In this document: positions 30,927 through 40,166 of the stretch, one piece after another | Numbering within the stretch: position 1 is the first letter of the stretch | Layout: every line of letters begins with the position of its first letter | DNA from: Prorocentrum cordatum | Lineage: Eukaryota > Sar > Dinophyceae > Prorocentrales > Prorocentraceae | DNA: 45,693 nucleotides | Assembly (NCBI GenBank): GCA_963575745.1 | Contig: CAUYUJ010017915.1 | Coordinates: 215,971-261,663 of the forward strand | Direction of reading: 5' to 3' | Position numbers and translations under genes: made by a program | The notes under the pieces: generated by a model | Told to the model about the DNA's origin: nothing | What the model saw: only the letters and a program-made list of their open reading frames with translations | Database searches by the model: none

Positions 30927-31127
30927 ATGCTCCCCAGCTTCGGGCGCAGACTCGGCCTGGGCCTCCTGGTCGCTGGCGTGTCCGCGCTGCTCGGGGCGTT
31001 GCCGGTGCTCGCCGCGAAGGTGCAGCTCGGGGGCACCGACCGCCCCATGACGCACTGCTCCTCCGCGTTCCTCCTAGGCCAGTGGGTCCTCTCCTGCCCA
31101 GGGGGAATCAGAGGAGGAACACCTTGA
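30927..31127 (+). CDS. Short ORF with signal-peptide-like start, unknown
   Basis: A 66-codon frame begins MLPSFGRRLGLGLLVAGVSA and continues LLGALPVLAAK, giving a basic start, a hydrophobic core and a small-residue end as in a signal peptide or membrane anchor. The next residues include two Cys (HCSSAFLLGQWVLSC). It may be a first exon; CTC arrays flank it on both sides. No family is recognised. Random GC-rich sequence could also produce this. Confidence 0.22.
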   Translation: MLPSFGRRLGLGLLVAGVSALLGALPVLAAKVQLGGTDRPMTHCSSAFLLGQWVLSCPGGIRGGTP

Positions 31128-31135
31128 GGCGCTCG

Positions 31136-31357
31136 CTCTCTCCCCTCCTCTCCTCTCCTCCTCCTCCCTCCTCCTCCTCCTCCTCCTCCTCCTCCTCCTC
31201 CTCCCTCCTCCTCCGCTTCCTCCTCTTCCTCTCCTCCTTCCTCCTCCTCTCCCTCTCCTCCTCCTCCTCCTCCTCCTCCTCCTCATCCCCTTCCTCCTCC
31301 TCCCCTCTCCTCCTCCTCCTCCTCCTCCTCCTCCTCCTCCTCCCCTTCCTCCTCATG
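31136..31357. repeat. (CTC)n microsatellite
   Basis: About 220 bp of CTC/CCT with short CTT interruptions. Confidence 0.95.
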
Positions 31358-32136
31358 ACCCCGTCCGTTAAGTTCGAGACCTGCGGCGCAAGATGTCCCG
31401 ATTCATATTCAGGGCGCGACGGATATATCCGCACCCTAAAATCACCACCCATACTGGAATCAACATTGATTTCGGGAGCCCGGGGGGGAGATCACAGTGG
31501 GGTTGCAAGCGGAGGGGCGGGGGACAAGAGGGGATTACGCAGGGGAGGGGGATGGGAGGGAGGCGGATGGGAGGGGATGGGAGCGGAGTGGACGGGAGGA
31601 CAATTTGGATTCTACACCGCGTCGTTGTGGTGGCGAGTAGGAGGGGAGGAGGTTGCTTCTGCGCTCTGCGTAGGATGATCGCTCGAGGCAGATCCCAACG
31701 AGCTCCTGAATGCCTTATGTCTTGCCGAGGGAGAGAGAGAGAGAGAGAGAGAAAACAAGCGAAAGAGAGAGAGATATCTGTGTGTATATATATATATACA
31801 CAGACCACAAGCACGCAACCGCACACACATATAGGTACACACTTACTTATACATTCATAGTCACATATATATATATATATACATACCTATACATATTTAT
31901 GGATAGCTCCTCCCCCTGTGATCATACCATTTGCCTTGGCTTCGATGCGTTCTCTCTCGCTGGGTCTCAATCCCTTTCTACCCTCAGGAGGGGGATGACA
32001 AGGAGGAGGAACGGGAGGAGGAGAATGACTAACTACATGATATAAGTGAGAAGGAAGAGGAGCTAGATAAGACGAGTGCGATCCTGACGGTGATGATGAT
32101 GGCGATGACGCTGGTGATGATGAGGAGGAAGAGGAG
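31358..32136. other. Unassigned DNA with GA and TA microsatellites
   Basis: G-rich sequence to 31720, then GA repeats (31730-31775), TATATA and CACACA runs (31782-31884), and mixed sequence to 32136. No gene is recognised. Confidence 0.5.
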
Positions 32137-33290
32137 GGATCCTTAATAAGGAGTCATTAAGAGGGGATATGCATTTCGGGATCTTAAAATAGGGGATCCT
32201 TAATAAGGAATAGTTACTCAAGGAATCCTTCGTGATGAATTATATGTAAGGAAACCTTGCCACAAGCAATCTTTGCCAAGGAACTCTTACAGAGGATTAT
32301 TTGCGACGGATGCTTCAGCAAAGACTCCGTACAGAGAGATCCTTAACAAGGACCCTTAACTGATAAATCCGTAACTCAGAATTTTAAAAGGGGACCCTGC
32401 AAAAGCAACCCTAAACTAAAGAAACCTTTGCTAAGATTTCTTAATACTGAATCCGATGAAGGAACCTGTCATAAGGAGTCGTCGAGGTATCCTTCCTGAG
32501 GAGTCTGAATTACTGAGTTTTGATTCAGACGTGTTTACCAAGGAACACTTACAACGGAATCTTTTGTACGGTAGTATGACCAAGGCATGTTCACACCAAA
32601 AGACCTTAATAATGAATCGTGGAGAAGGAATCTGAACCAAGGAGTCCTGAAGAAGGCATATTTACGGCATAATCCGTCGTAAGGAATCCGGAATAAGGAT
32701 TCTTGATTAAGGAGCCCTCAATAAGGCATATGTCCTAAGGAATCCGAAGTGAGAAAGATTTAGCAAGGAAGCTTTAAAACCGAATATGAATTAAGACGTT
32801 CTCAACTAGGGACCTTCCATACTGACCCCTTCATAAGGAGCCCAAACTAAGGAATCCCGAGTCAGAAATCCCCAAGACGGATTCCTGTCGTACTGGATGT
32901 TCCAGAAGGAATCTTTCATAAGGAATCTTGATTGAGGAATCCTAAACCAGAGCTCCTTGATAAGGAGTGTCTCCTCCGGAATCCCTCATGTGGAATCCTT
33001 AAAATGGCATCGTAAGTAAGGAGTTTTAAAGAAGGATCCCTCTCACAAGCAATAATTAATAAGGAATGTTGACTGAGGAATCCTCTACACAGAATATTCA
33101 CTTAAAAAGTCTTGCTAAGGAGGCACATGTAATACATCTGTAATAGGGAGTCGCTGAGGAATCCTCAAGAAAGAATCTCTACTATGGAAACCCTAAGGAA
33201 TATACATATATATATATATATTAAGGAGTCATCGCTGAAGAATATGTATTACATAATCCTTACTTAGGAGTCTTTACTAAGGAATCCTTC
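32137..33290. repeat. Degenerate 14-bp tandem array (AAGGAATCCTNANT)
   Basis: Over 1.15 kb the sequence is built from units of about 14 bp around AAGGAATCCTTAAT. The phase is clearest at 32631-32760, where AAGGAGTCCTGAAG, AAGGAATCCGGAAT, AAGGATTCTTGATT and AAGGAGCCCTCAAT are each 14 bp. GC content is well below the surroundings. Roughly 70-80 units are estimated by length. No coding frame spans it. Confidence 0.85.
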
Positions 33291-33339
33291 GTGCGCAACA
33301 TGGGCGCAGGAAGCTTGAATGGCCAAGCGCCGTCACCTT

Positions 33340-33935
33340 CGGTTCAAGAAAACGCTGCGTATGTTTTTTTCTTAGACAGTTTTGGGTTTGGGACGCAAGG
33401 ACACACAGTGCATGTTTGTTTATGGTTTTGCAGGCTCAGAAAGCAGTGCTGCGAGGGAGGCCGCGGCAAGAACCGGGGCCTGCAAAACCAAAAGCCAAAC
33501 AACAGATTGTTTCGTGGTTCCGCAAACCAAACAAAACACAGTGTTTTCTTGCACCAGAGGCGCCAGCTACTATGTTTTTGGCCTTGCAGGCTCAAAGGGA
33601 AGTACTGCGAGAGAGGCCGCGGCGAGCACTGGGGTTTGCAAATCAACACGAAACAACGCATGCAAAATGTTTCGTGGCTTCACACAACAACCACCAACAA
33701 CAAACATACGCAGCGTTTCTTTGCACCAAGGGTGCCAACTACTGTGTGTATGTTTGTTTTTTTGGTTTGCAAGTTCAAAAAGAAGTGCTGCGAGGGAGGC
33801 CGCGGCGAGCATTGGGACTTGAAAAAGCACAAACAGCAGAACAAACAAACAACACACAGTGTTTCGTGGCTCCACGAACCAAAATATCAACAACAACAAT
33901 GTTTTCTGGCGTTGATGGCGCCAAGCGCTGTCTAG
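33340..33935. repeat. Three-unit tandem repeat, 156-183 bp units
   Basis: Three units start at about 33428, 33584 and 33767. Each has a GC-rich core (CTGCGAGGGAGGCCGCGGCG), an A/C-rich spacer with CAAACAA motifs, and a GTTTCGTGG stretch ending in GCGCCAGCTACT-like sequence. The flanks at 33340-33427 and after 33860 are partial units. Several frames stay open across it on both strands, so openness is not evidence of coding. Confidence 0.8.
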
Positions 33936-33956
33936 TATTTGTTCTGTATTGCTACA

Positions 33957-34100
33957 GAGAGGAAAAGGAGGAGAAGGAGGAGGAGGAGAAGGAGGACGAG
34001 GAGGACGAGGAGGACGAAGAGGAGGAGGAGGACGAGGAGGAGGGCGGGGAAGATCAGGAGGAGGAGGGGGAGGAGGAAGAGGGGAGGGGGAGGAGACAAA
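33957..34100. repeat. (GGA)n microsatellite
   Basis: About 145 bp of GGA with GAC variants. Confidence 0.95.
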
Positions 34101-34161
34101 AGAGATAGGAAAACGAGGAAAATGCAAAGAAGCAGAGAAAGGTATGATCACAGGGGGGCGA

Positions 34162-34165
<4 letters not shown>

Positions 34166-34207
<42 letters not shown>
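34166..34207. repeat. (TA)n microsatellite
   Basis: About 40 bp of TA repeats with one GTA interruption. Confidence 0.95.
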
Positions 34208-34257
34208 TCCTTTTCCCTATCAAAATATAAGGGACCCCCCCCCCGGATGGGCGTCAC

Positions 34258-34800
34258 CTAATTCGCCCCCCCGGAAGAGCTCTGAACGGGCTCACGACAG
34301 CTCCGACAATGCCCGAAATTACCCCCAAGCTGGTCCGACCGGCCCACATTCCGCTCTATGATGCCCCAGTTGCTCCTACGAAGGCCCACGAGGCCTCCAA
34401 GACGCCCCAAGAGGCCTCCGAGAGCCTTCCCAAGAGAGCCCCAACAGGCAAAATTCATTGATTCCCAATGGTCTTCGACGATTCTTGGATTTACGCGTTT
34501 GCCACACCCGCCTCTCCAAAACGGCCACATGGGGACTCCAAGATTGCCCCCAGACGGCTTAAGACACCTTCAAGACGGCCCCAAGACAGCCCCAAGACGG
34601 CCCAAGAGGCTTCTAAGACGGCTCCAGGGACCCTCAAGACGGCTCCAAAAAAGGCCCCACGACAGGATCCGAGCCGACATTTCGGCCCTCCCGCTCCAGG
34701 ATACCCCGAACACACTCTCCAGAGGCCCCCAAGGCCCCAAGAGACCCCCAGGAGATCGCCGACAGGCCACCCATGAGGCCTCCAAACGCCAAGGCCCGCA
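34258..34800. repeat. GGCCGTCTTGGG-type degenerate repeat, minus orientation
   Basis: CAAGACGGCCCCAAGA, CCAAGACGGCCCAAGAGG and CTAAGACGGCTCC recur, most regularly at 34550-34650. It is the reverse complement of the repeat words at 28.9-29.6 kb. The Trp/Gly/Leu-rich minus-strand frames it creates are artefacts. Confidence 0.65.
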
Positions 34801-34849
34801 CTAACAGCGACGACGTACACACCTCGGCCGCGCCAGGCTCTATTGATGT

Positions 34850-34869
34850 CCCGTAGCCCTTGGCTCCAG
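34850..34869 (+). other. Decayed spliced leader (probable)
   Basis: CCGTAGCC followed by CTTGGCTCCAG matches DinoSL apart from about two missing bases and two substitutions. It lies 43 nt upstream of the ORF at 34912. No microsatellite abuts it. A chance match is possible. Confidence 0.5.
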
Positions 34870-34911
34870 GATTCCGCTGCTGCTCCGCCTCGGCATACGC
34901 CGATTGGGATC

Positions 34912-35247
34912 ATGACGGGCGACTCCCCCGCCGTGCGCAAGAGGCCGGCCTCTCGCGGACGTCCCAGCGCAGATACGTTACATTGCACGCGCTGCGACCA
35001 GGACGTCCCGCGGCTGCACTTCGCAGGCCTCGGGCCCGGCTCCCGCCCCGCCACATCGCGCGCCGGCCCCGGAGCCCAGGCTGGCCATTATTTGGCCGAG
35101 GCCGCCGCCAGCAAGAGGACGAAGCACGCCCCGCGCTTCATGAACTACACGGAGCAAACGGAGAAGTGTGAATACAGCAAACTCATCTGCCGGCTGACCT
35201 TCCCCGCGGCCACGGCCGCCGCGACGTACACGCCGACGCCCAATTAG
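34912..35247 (+). CDS. Intact 111-codon ORF, possible retrogene, unknown function
   Basis: The frame starts MTGDSPAVRKRPASRGRPSA, contains a CxxC pair (TLHCTRCDQDVPRLHF), a basic Ala-rich part (AEAAASKRTKHAPRF) and a Cys-containing end (NYTEQTEKCEYSKLICRLTF), and ends TAG. The CxxC plus two later Cys could bind a metal, but no known finger is recognised. High G/C third positions and the probable leader upstream suggest a single-exon retrogene. The start is the first ATG giving this length downstream of the leader; an upstream in-frame ATG at 34843 would put the leader inside the protein. Confidence 0.35.
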   Translation: MTGDSPAVRKRPASRGRPSADTLHCTRCDQDVPRLHFAGLGPGSRPATSRAGPGAQAGHYLAEAAASKRTKHAPRFMNYTEQTEKCEYSKLICRLTFPAATAAATYTPTPN

Positions 35248-35354
35248 GTGCCCACGCGAATAGCGCTGCGCCGCGCGGGGGGACGCGCGACGCCCACGTT
35301 CGGAAAAAAACTCCGCGCGTTGGCCGGCCGGCCGGTCCCGCTCTCAAAAACGAA

Positions 35355-36212
35355 GCCGTCGGCGTGAACCAAAATTGGCTTCGCCCGAGGGGTGGCTCCG
35401 CGCCCCGGGATATGCTCCATCCTTAGGAAAACTCACACCCTCGACGGCCCCTCGGCGCCAGCGTGCCCGGAGAGCGTCGACGCACCCCATCTTGGGGCCG
35501 AACAGACAAAGCAGCCGTCGACGTAAACCAAAATTTGTTCAGCGCGTGGGGTGGCTCCGCGCCCCAGGACATGCTTCTTCCTTACGAAAACCCACAGCCA
35601 CGACAGCCTCTCGGCACGGCGTGCCCGAAACGCCAGAAGCCCCCATCTGGGGCCCGAAAAAAAGAAGCAGCCGTCGACGTAAACCAAAAATTGGTTGGTT
35701 CAACCCGTCGGGTGGTTTTGCGCCCGCGCACATGCTGATTCCGTACGAAAACACACGCACACACACGAACGCACAAACACACAAACAGACAAACACACAT
35801 ACACACACACCCACACGCACGAACAGACACACACACACACATACAGACATACATACACACACGCACACACACCACACACACACACGGCAGCCCCTCGGCG
35901 CCCGCGTGCCCGGAGGGCGCCAGAAGCCCCCCATCCGAGGCCCCGAAGAAAATAATGCCCGTCGACGTGAAGCCAAAATTGATTCGGCACGTCGGGTGGC
36001 TCTGCGCTTCCGGACATGTTCGCGCCTTACGAAAACACACACCCACGCAGCCCTGAGGGCGCCGGCGTGCCCGGAGGGCGCCAGACGCCCAGGAGGCCCG
36101 GTGCGCAAAAACAGCCGTCGACGTGAACCAAAAATTGTTTGGGCCCGTCGGGTGGCTGTGGGCTGCCTTACATGCTCACTCCTGATGAAAACCCACGCCC
36201 ACGTTGGCCCCA
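35355..36212 (+). repeat. Satellite of about 157 bp, five units, one with CA expansion
   Basis: GCCGTCGACGTRAACCAAAA starts units at about 35355, 35514, 35670, 35957 and 36114. Spacing is 159, 156, 287 and 157 bp; the long third unit holds a (CA)n expansion at 35750-35886. Other shared parts are GGGTGGCTCCGCGC, CTTACGAAAAC and GCGTGCCCGGAGGGCGCCAG. A plus-strand frame of 291 codons (35375-36250) crosses all units with the repeat SRRRKPK; it could be coding, but the minus strand is open too. Confidence 0.85.
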
Positions 36213-36430
36213 CGACCACCAGCACGACAACAAGCACGCCGCCAGCGTGACCGCCAGCACCACCGCCCACTAGCACCACCGCCCACAAGCACCATCCCCC
36301 GCACGACCGCCACCATAACGAGCAGCATGGCCACCAGCACGCCCGCCGGCACGGTGTCCAACACGAGCGCCAGCGCGACCACAGGCACGGCCACCAACCC
36401 ATTGTCCTCCGAATCGGTGCTGCAATAACA
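36213..36430. repeat. Degenerate CCACCAGCACGAC repeat
   Basis: ACCACCAGCACGAC, ACCGCCAGCACCACCGCC and CACCAGCACGCCC-like words recur over about 220 bp. Confidence 0.6.
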
Positions 36431-36625
36431 TCATGCTTCATCCCCCATAGCCGCTGAGCTCGCGACACACATCAAATTTACACCCACATGGCAATGGAAG
36501 TTCACGAGCTCGCCACATTCTGTGACCAGAAAGCGCGGCGGGATACCAGACCAGCGCTCCTGCGCCAAGGATGAGGATGAGGGACAAGATGTTGTGGCGA
36601 AGCGAAGCGAGCCAACAAGATCTTG

Positions 36626-36656
<31 letters not shown>

Positions 36657-36898
36657 TATGAGAGAGAGCGTGATCCACCGGCCGCTTTACTGTGGAAAAT
36701 TGCCAAACCTTTTCCTCCGGAGCCCGGGGCCCCCCCCCCCCCCTCCGAAAATCCCCCCCCCCCCCCCCCCCCCCTCCCTTGCTGGAACCCCTCCCCCCCC
36801 CCCCCCCCCCCCCCCCCTCCCCCGGCAAAACCCCCCCCTCCCCTAAACCCCTCCCCCCCCCCCCCCCCTCCCCTCGAAAAACGGGGGGGGTCACTTAA

Positions 36899-36988
36899 GG
36901 TTCGAACCCCTCCCCCCCCCCCCCTCGGATCCGGAAAACGGTTTTTCGGATCCGGAGGGGGGGGGGGGGGGGGGGAGGGTTCGAACCC
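36899..36988. repeat. Large G/C hairpin
   Basis: GGTTCGAACCCC, a C run and TCGGATCCG on the left pair with CGGATCCGG, a G run of about 20 and AGGGTTCGAACCC on the right. The loop (AAAACGGTTTT) can itself fold. The stem is about 35 bp. Confidence 0.75.
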
Positions 36989-37140
36989 CCCCGGTACGGG
37001 GGGTCGAAACCCCCCCCGGTACGGGGGGGGTCACTACCGGTTGGAACCCCCCCCCCCCTCGAAAACCGGAGGGGGGTCACTACCGGTTCGACCCCCCCCC
37101 CCCCGCACCGCCAGCAAACGACTCCCGGTCCCTACCACCG

Positions 37141-37735
37141 CTCGCATCACATCCCCCACTGTTGTTCCCAGCACCACTGTCCTCACCACCACTGTCCCCA
37201 CTGGTTCCACCACCGTCCCTATTGTCCCCACCAGTGCCCCCACCACTGTCGCACTGTCCCCACTGTTTCCACAACTGTTCCCACCACGGTTCCACTCTCC
37301 CCACTGTCTCCACGGACCCAACCACTGCCTATCCCCACTGTCCCCACTGTCCCACTGACTCCTCCGCTGTCCCACTGAGCTGTCCCACTGTTTCCACCAC
37401 TGTCCCCACTGTCCCCACCACTGTCCCCACTGTACCTCTGTCCCATTGTCCCACCGCCGTCCTCGCCACCGCCTTTACCAGTGTCCCCACCACCATTGTA
37501 CCCTCCACTGTCCCAGTGTTTCCACCTCATTCCCACTGTCCCCACACCACTGTCCCCACCACCACCGTTCCCACCACTGTCCACTGTCCCCCCTGTTCCC
37601 ACCATTGTCCCCACCACTGTCCCCACCACTACCGTCCCCACCACTGTCCCACTGTCCCCCCGCTGTCCCCACCACTGTCCCGCTGTCCCCTCACCACTGT
37701 CCCCACCAACACCGTCCCCACCACTGTCCGCGCCC
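37141..37735. repeat. CCACCACTGTCCCC minisatellite
   Basis: About 600 bp of units such as CACTGTCCCCAC and CCACCACTGTCCCC with no fixed period. Inverted GGTCACTACCGGTTCGA modules flank it at 37075 and 37768. Confidence 0.85.
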
Positions 37736-37831
37736 CCACTCGGTTTTCGAGGGGGGGGGGGGGGGTTCGAACCGGTAGTGACCCCCCCCCTTTTCATGAT
37801 GAGCTGGGGGGGGGGGGGAGGAGATTCGGTC

Positions 37832-38022
37832 TCTTTACAACCAGAACAACCACTTTACAACCAGATAGGTTACTTTACAACCAACATAGGATACGGAAAT
37901 ATGCTTTTTCATCGAGAACGACCACTTTGCAACCAGAACGGCCCACTTTACAACCAGAACGGCCCACTTTACAACCAGAACGGGCCACTTTACAACCAGA
38001 ACGGACCACTTTACAACCAGCT
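37832..38022 (+). repeat. CACTTTACAACCAGAACGG array, 8 units of about 21 bp
   Basis: The last five units are nearly identical at 21 bp. The first three are more diverged and include a 40-bp spacer. Confidence 0.9.
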
Positions 38023-38034
38023 TAGAGTGGCCGT

Positions 38035-38130
38035 GCGTGTTTGAGCGCTCCGCAAAGTGTCCCAGAGCAAGTGGGCGCTCTCAAAAGTGCACCAGGGCTG
38101 CGTGTTTGGGCGGTCCGCAACGTGTCCCAG
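38035..38130 (+). repeat. 65-bp direct duplication upstream of the OTU ORF
   Basis: GCGTGTTTGAGCGCTCCGCA at 38035 recurs as GCGTGTTTGGGCGGTCCGCA at 38100, each followed by a GTGTCCCAG. The duplicated part directly precedes the first ATG. Confidence 0.75.
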
Positions 38131-38145
38131 CGGCCTGCTGAGGGC

Positions 38146-38736
38146 ATGGGTTCCGTGTTGCCTCTGGTCATGCCCGAGTTCCAGTCGCTCCTCTTCGCAA
38201 TTAGGCGTTGCGCCATCGCTTCCCGCTCCCGCCCTGCGGCCAATCTGCTGATCACGGACGACGAGCGATTGGGCGAGTTGCAGAAGCAGGGTTTCGAGCT
38301 TCTGCGCAGCAGCGGCGATGGCAACAATTGTCTGGTGCACAGCCTGGCGCTGGTGCTCGCGGCAGCTGGGATCATCGAACACCGCCTGGACTGGAGCACG
38401 GCGTGCGTTCGCGTGCGTGAGCATTTCGTGAACACCCTGGGGCTCCAGCCAATGTCGCCAGAAGGCCTGCCAGACCCTGGCGCGTATCTCGAGCACGGGC
38501 GCCACGGGCCCACCGCTGCGCTGAGGTTGGTGAATACCTTCGGCGTGCTAGGCCCCGCCATGAACATTATAGTCGCTGTGCATGCGCGGTACGACACGGC
38601 AGGGAGCCCCCCTGACGCTTTCGAGGTGCCCACCACCATGGCCGCGTCGCCGACTCGCAGGCTGCACCTTTGGAACTGGACGGGCGACGGCACTTCTGGC
38701 TATCACTACGACGGCCTGATTCTCCGGCGCCGCTAG
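38146..38736 (+). CDS. OTU-like cysteine protease domain protein
   Basis: OTU proteases remove ubiquitin-like proteins or cut polyproteins, with a Cys-His dyad supported by Asp. From the ATG at 38146 the frame has 196 codons. It shows ERLGELQKQGFELLRSSGDG then NNCLVHSLALVLAAAG, the OTU signature region, with Asp at 38317 and the candidate nucleophile Cys at 38329. It ends GYHYDGLILRRR, the usual place of the catalytic His (38704). The common motif is DGNC; here one extra Asn gives DGNNC. The frame is open further upstream to about 38041 without ATG, so an upstream exon is possible. No intron or frameshift was seen. It may be a host gene or a retroelement-borne domain; neighbours are repeats on both sides. 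Confidence 0.6.
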   Translation: MGSVLPLVMPEFQSLLFAIRRCAIASRSRPAANLLITDDERLGELQKQGFELLRSSGDGNNCLVHSLALVLAAAGIIEHRLDWSTACVRVREHFVNTLGLQPMSPEGLPDPGAYLEHGRHGPTAALRLVNTFGVLGPAMNIIVAVHARYDTAGSPPDAFEVPTTMAASPTRRLHLWNWTGDGTSGYHYDGLILRRR

Positions 38737-38778
38737 GGGCGTTCCCGTGGCCGCGTGCTCGCCGCCATCCGCGCTTGC

Positions 38779-39720
38779 CGCCGTGGCCGCGAGGGCGGCC
38801 GCGAGGGCGAGTGGCGGCGGCGCGGCCGCAGATCTGCGCCCCTGCCACCTCGGCGCCCCTGCCACCTCGGCGCTGGGCGCGGGGCGGGGGGGGGGCATCG
38901 AAAGGAGCAGGCTGTCTCAGAAGACCGCGATGCTTTTCGCAAGGCCAGACGGATGGCTTTTGAGAGGCTCGCGCTCTGAGAAGCCCCGCGGTTTTTTGAC
39001 GAAGGCCTGCTCTACTCCTTGTCATCGGCCCCGCGTTTGCCACCAGAGCCGAGGCGGCCGCGCGGGCCCAGATTTTCGACGGCGAGACGGCGCTGAGCGG
39101 GGGTGGCGTCAGAAGGGGGAGGCTCTCCCAGAAGGCCGCGGGACTTTTCAGGAACCGCGGGTGCGCTTCCTAGAAGTTACCCTTTGAAGGGCCACGCGGC
39201 CTTCTGACATGGGCCTTTTCCTTGTCATTCCCCCCCCCCGCGCGCACGCGCGCATGCTTTCCGCCGTGGCCGCGAGGGCGGCGCGGCCGTTCACTTCGGC
39301 GCTGGGTTGGGAGCGGAGGGGGGGGCAGCGGAAGGAGCAGGCTTTCTCAGAAGACCGCGAAAAGCGCCAGACGGATGGCTCCTGAGAAGCGGGCGTTCTG
39401 AGAGGCCACGCGGTGTTCAGACGAAGGCCTGGTCAATCCCTCCCCCCCCCGCGTTTGCCGCCGGAGCCGCGGCGGCCGTGCTGGCCCAGATTTCCGACGG
39501 CGAGACGGCGCTGAGCGGGGGTGGCGTCAGAAGGGGGGGGCTCTCTCAGAAGGCCGCGGTACTTTTCAGGAACCGCGGGGGCGTTTCTTTGAAGTTCCCC
39601 TTTGAGGGGCCACGCGGCCTTCTGACGGGGGCCTTTTCCTTTTATTCCCCCCCCGCGCGCGCGCGCTGGCCGCCGTGGCCGCGAGGGCGGCGCGGCCGCC
39701 GATCCACGACAGCGCAAGGA
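38779..39720. repeat. Dimeric higher-order tandem repeat
   Basis: CCGCCGTGGCCGCGAGGGCGG marks unit starts at about 38780, 39262 and 39672. Each unit of 410-480 bp is made of two related halves. Half a holds AGGAGCAGGCT.TCTCAGAAGACCGCG (38899, 39333). Half b holds GGTGGCGTCAGAAGGGGG and CTTTTCAGGAACCGCGGG (39100, 39519). Every half carries GGCC..GCG-CTTCTGA-type sequence and a C run. The third unit is cut off after 50 bp. Confidence 0.85.
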
Positions 39721-40166
39721 GGAAGTAGGGGGCGTCACGCTCAGGAATCACGCCTGTCCTTCCGTCCGTCCTCTCTTCCCCTGCCTTAAGGGCTGCGCGA
39801 AATACACGTTGCAGGGGTCAGAATGATCTACCTTGAAAGGGGTACGATCAAAGACGAAGTGGGCGGGTCTCGAGGGTTTGCGAGATACGTGTTGAACGGC
39901 ACGCGAGCGTACACGAGTGAACAGTCTTCAAATGAGTGTTGTTGATGATGATGTTTTAGTTGCTCTTGTTCGTGTTCTTGCGGAAAGATGACGACGCCTC
40001 CTTCGTGCCAACCTCGACCGGCCAGCTCCCCACATGCTGCCCGAGGTTTTGCTCGCATGTCCCAGGGACGGCCTCCCTGCGCCCACGTGTCGTGCCCAGC
40101 CTGCCGCCACTCCTTTGCCGAGCGGGCGCTCTGTCTGTTGACAGGCGTGCGGGTTTCGAACTGCCG
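39721..40166. other. Unassigned DNA
   Basis: No gene is supported. A CCACATGCTGCCCGAGG to CCAGCCTGCCGCC stretch on the plus strand could encode Cys-rich sequence but has no recognised motif. Confidence 0.4.

Larger units (their letters stand above)
36626..38022 (+). repeat. Composite repetitive element J, plus-strand copy
   Basis: In order: TA microsatellite (36626-36658), GAGAGAGCGTGATCC, long C and G homopolymers with GGTCACTACCGGTTCGA modules (36725-37100), a CACTGTCCCC minisatellite (37141-37735), an inverted module (37741-37792), and a TTTACAACC array (37832-38022). A shorter relative with the same order lies inverted at 42536-42950. Confidence 0.7.

Noticed and set aside
34491-35054. 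Minus-strand Trp/Gly/Leu-rich protein
   Set aside because: It is the translation of a degenerate AAGACGGCCCCAAGA repeat; the plus strand carries the better frame after 34912.
35355-36212. CRISPR-like array
   Set aside because: The whole 157-bp unit is repeated; there are no short repeats with unique spacers, and the genome is eukaryotic.
36841-36850. Telomere repeat CCCTAAA
   Set aside because: A single occurrence inside a C-rich stretch, not an array.
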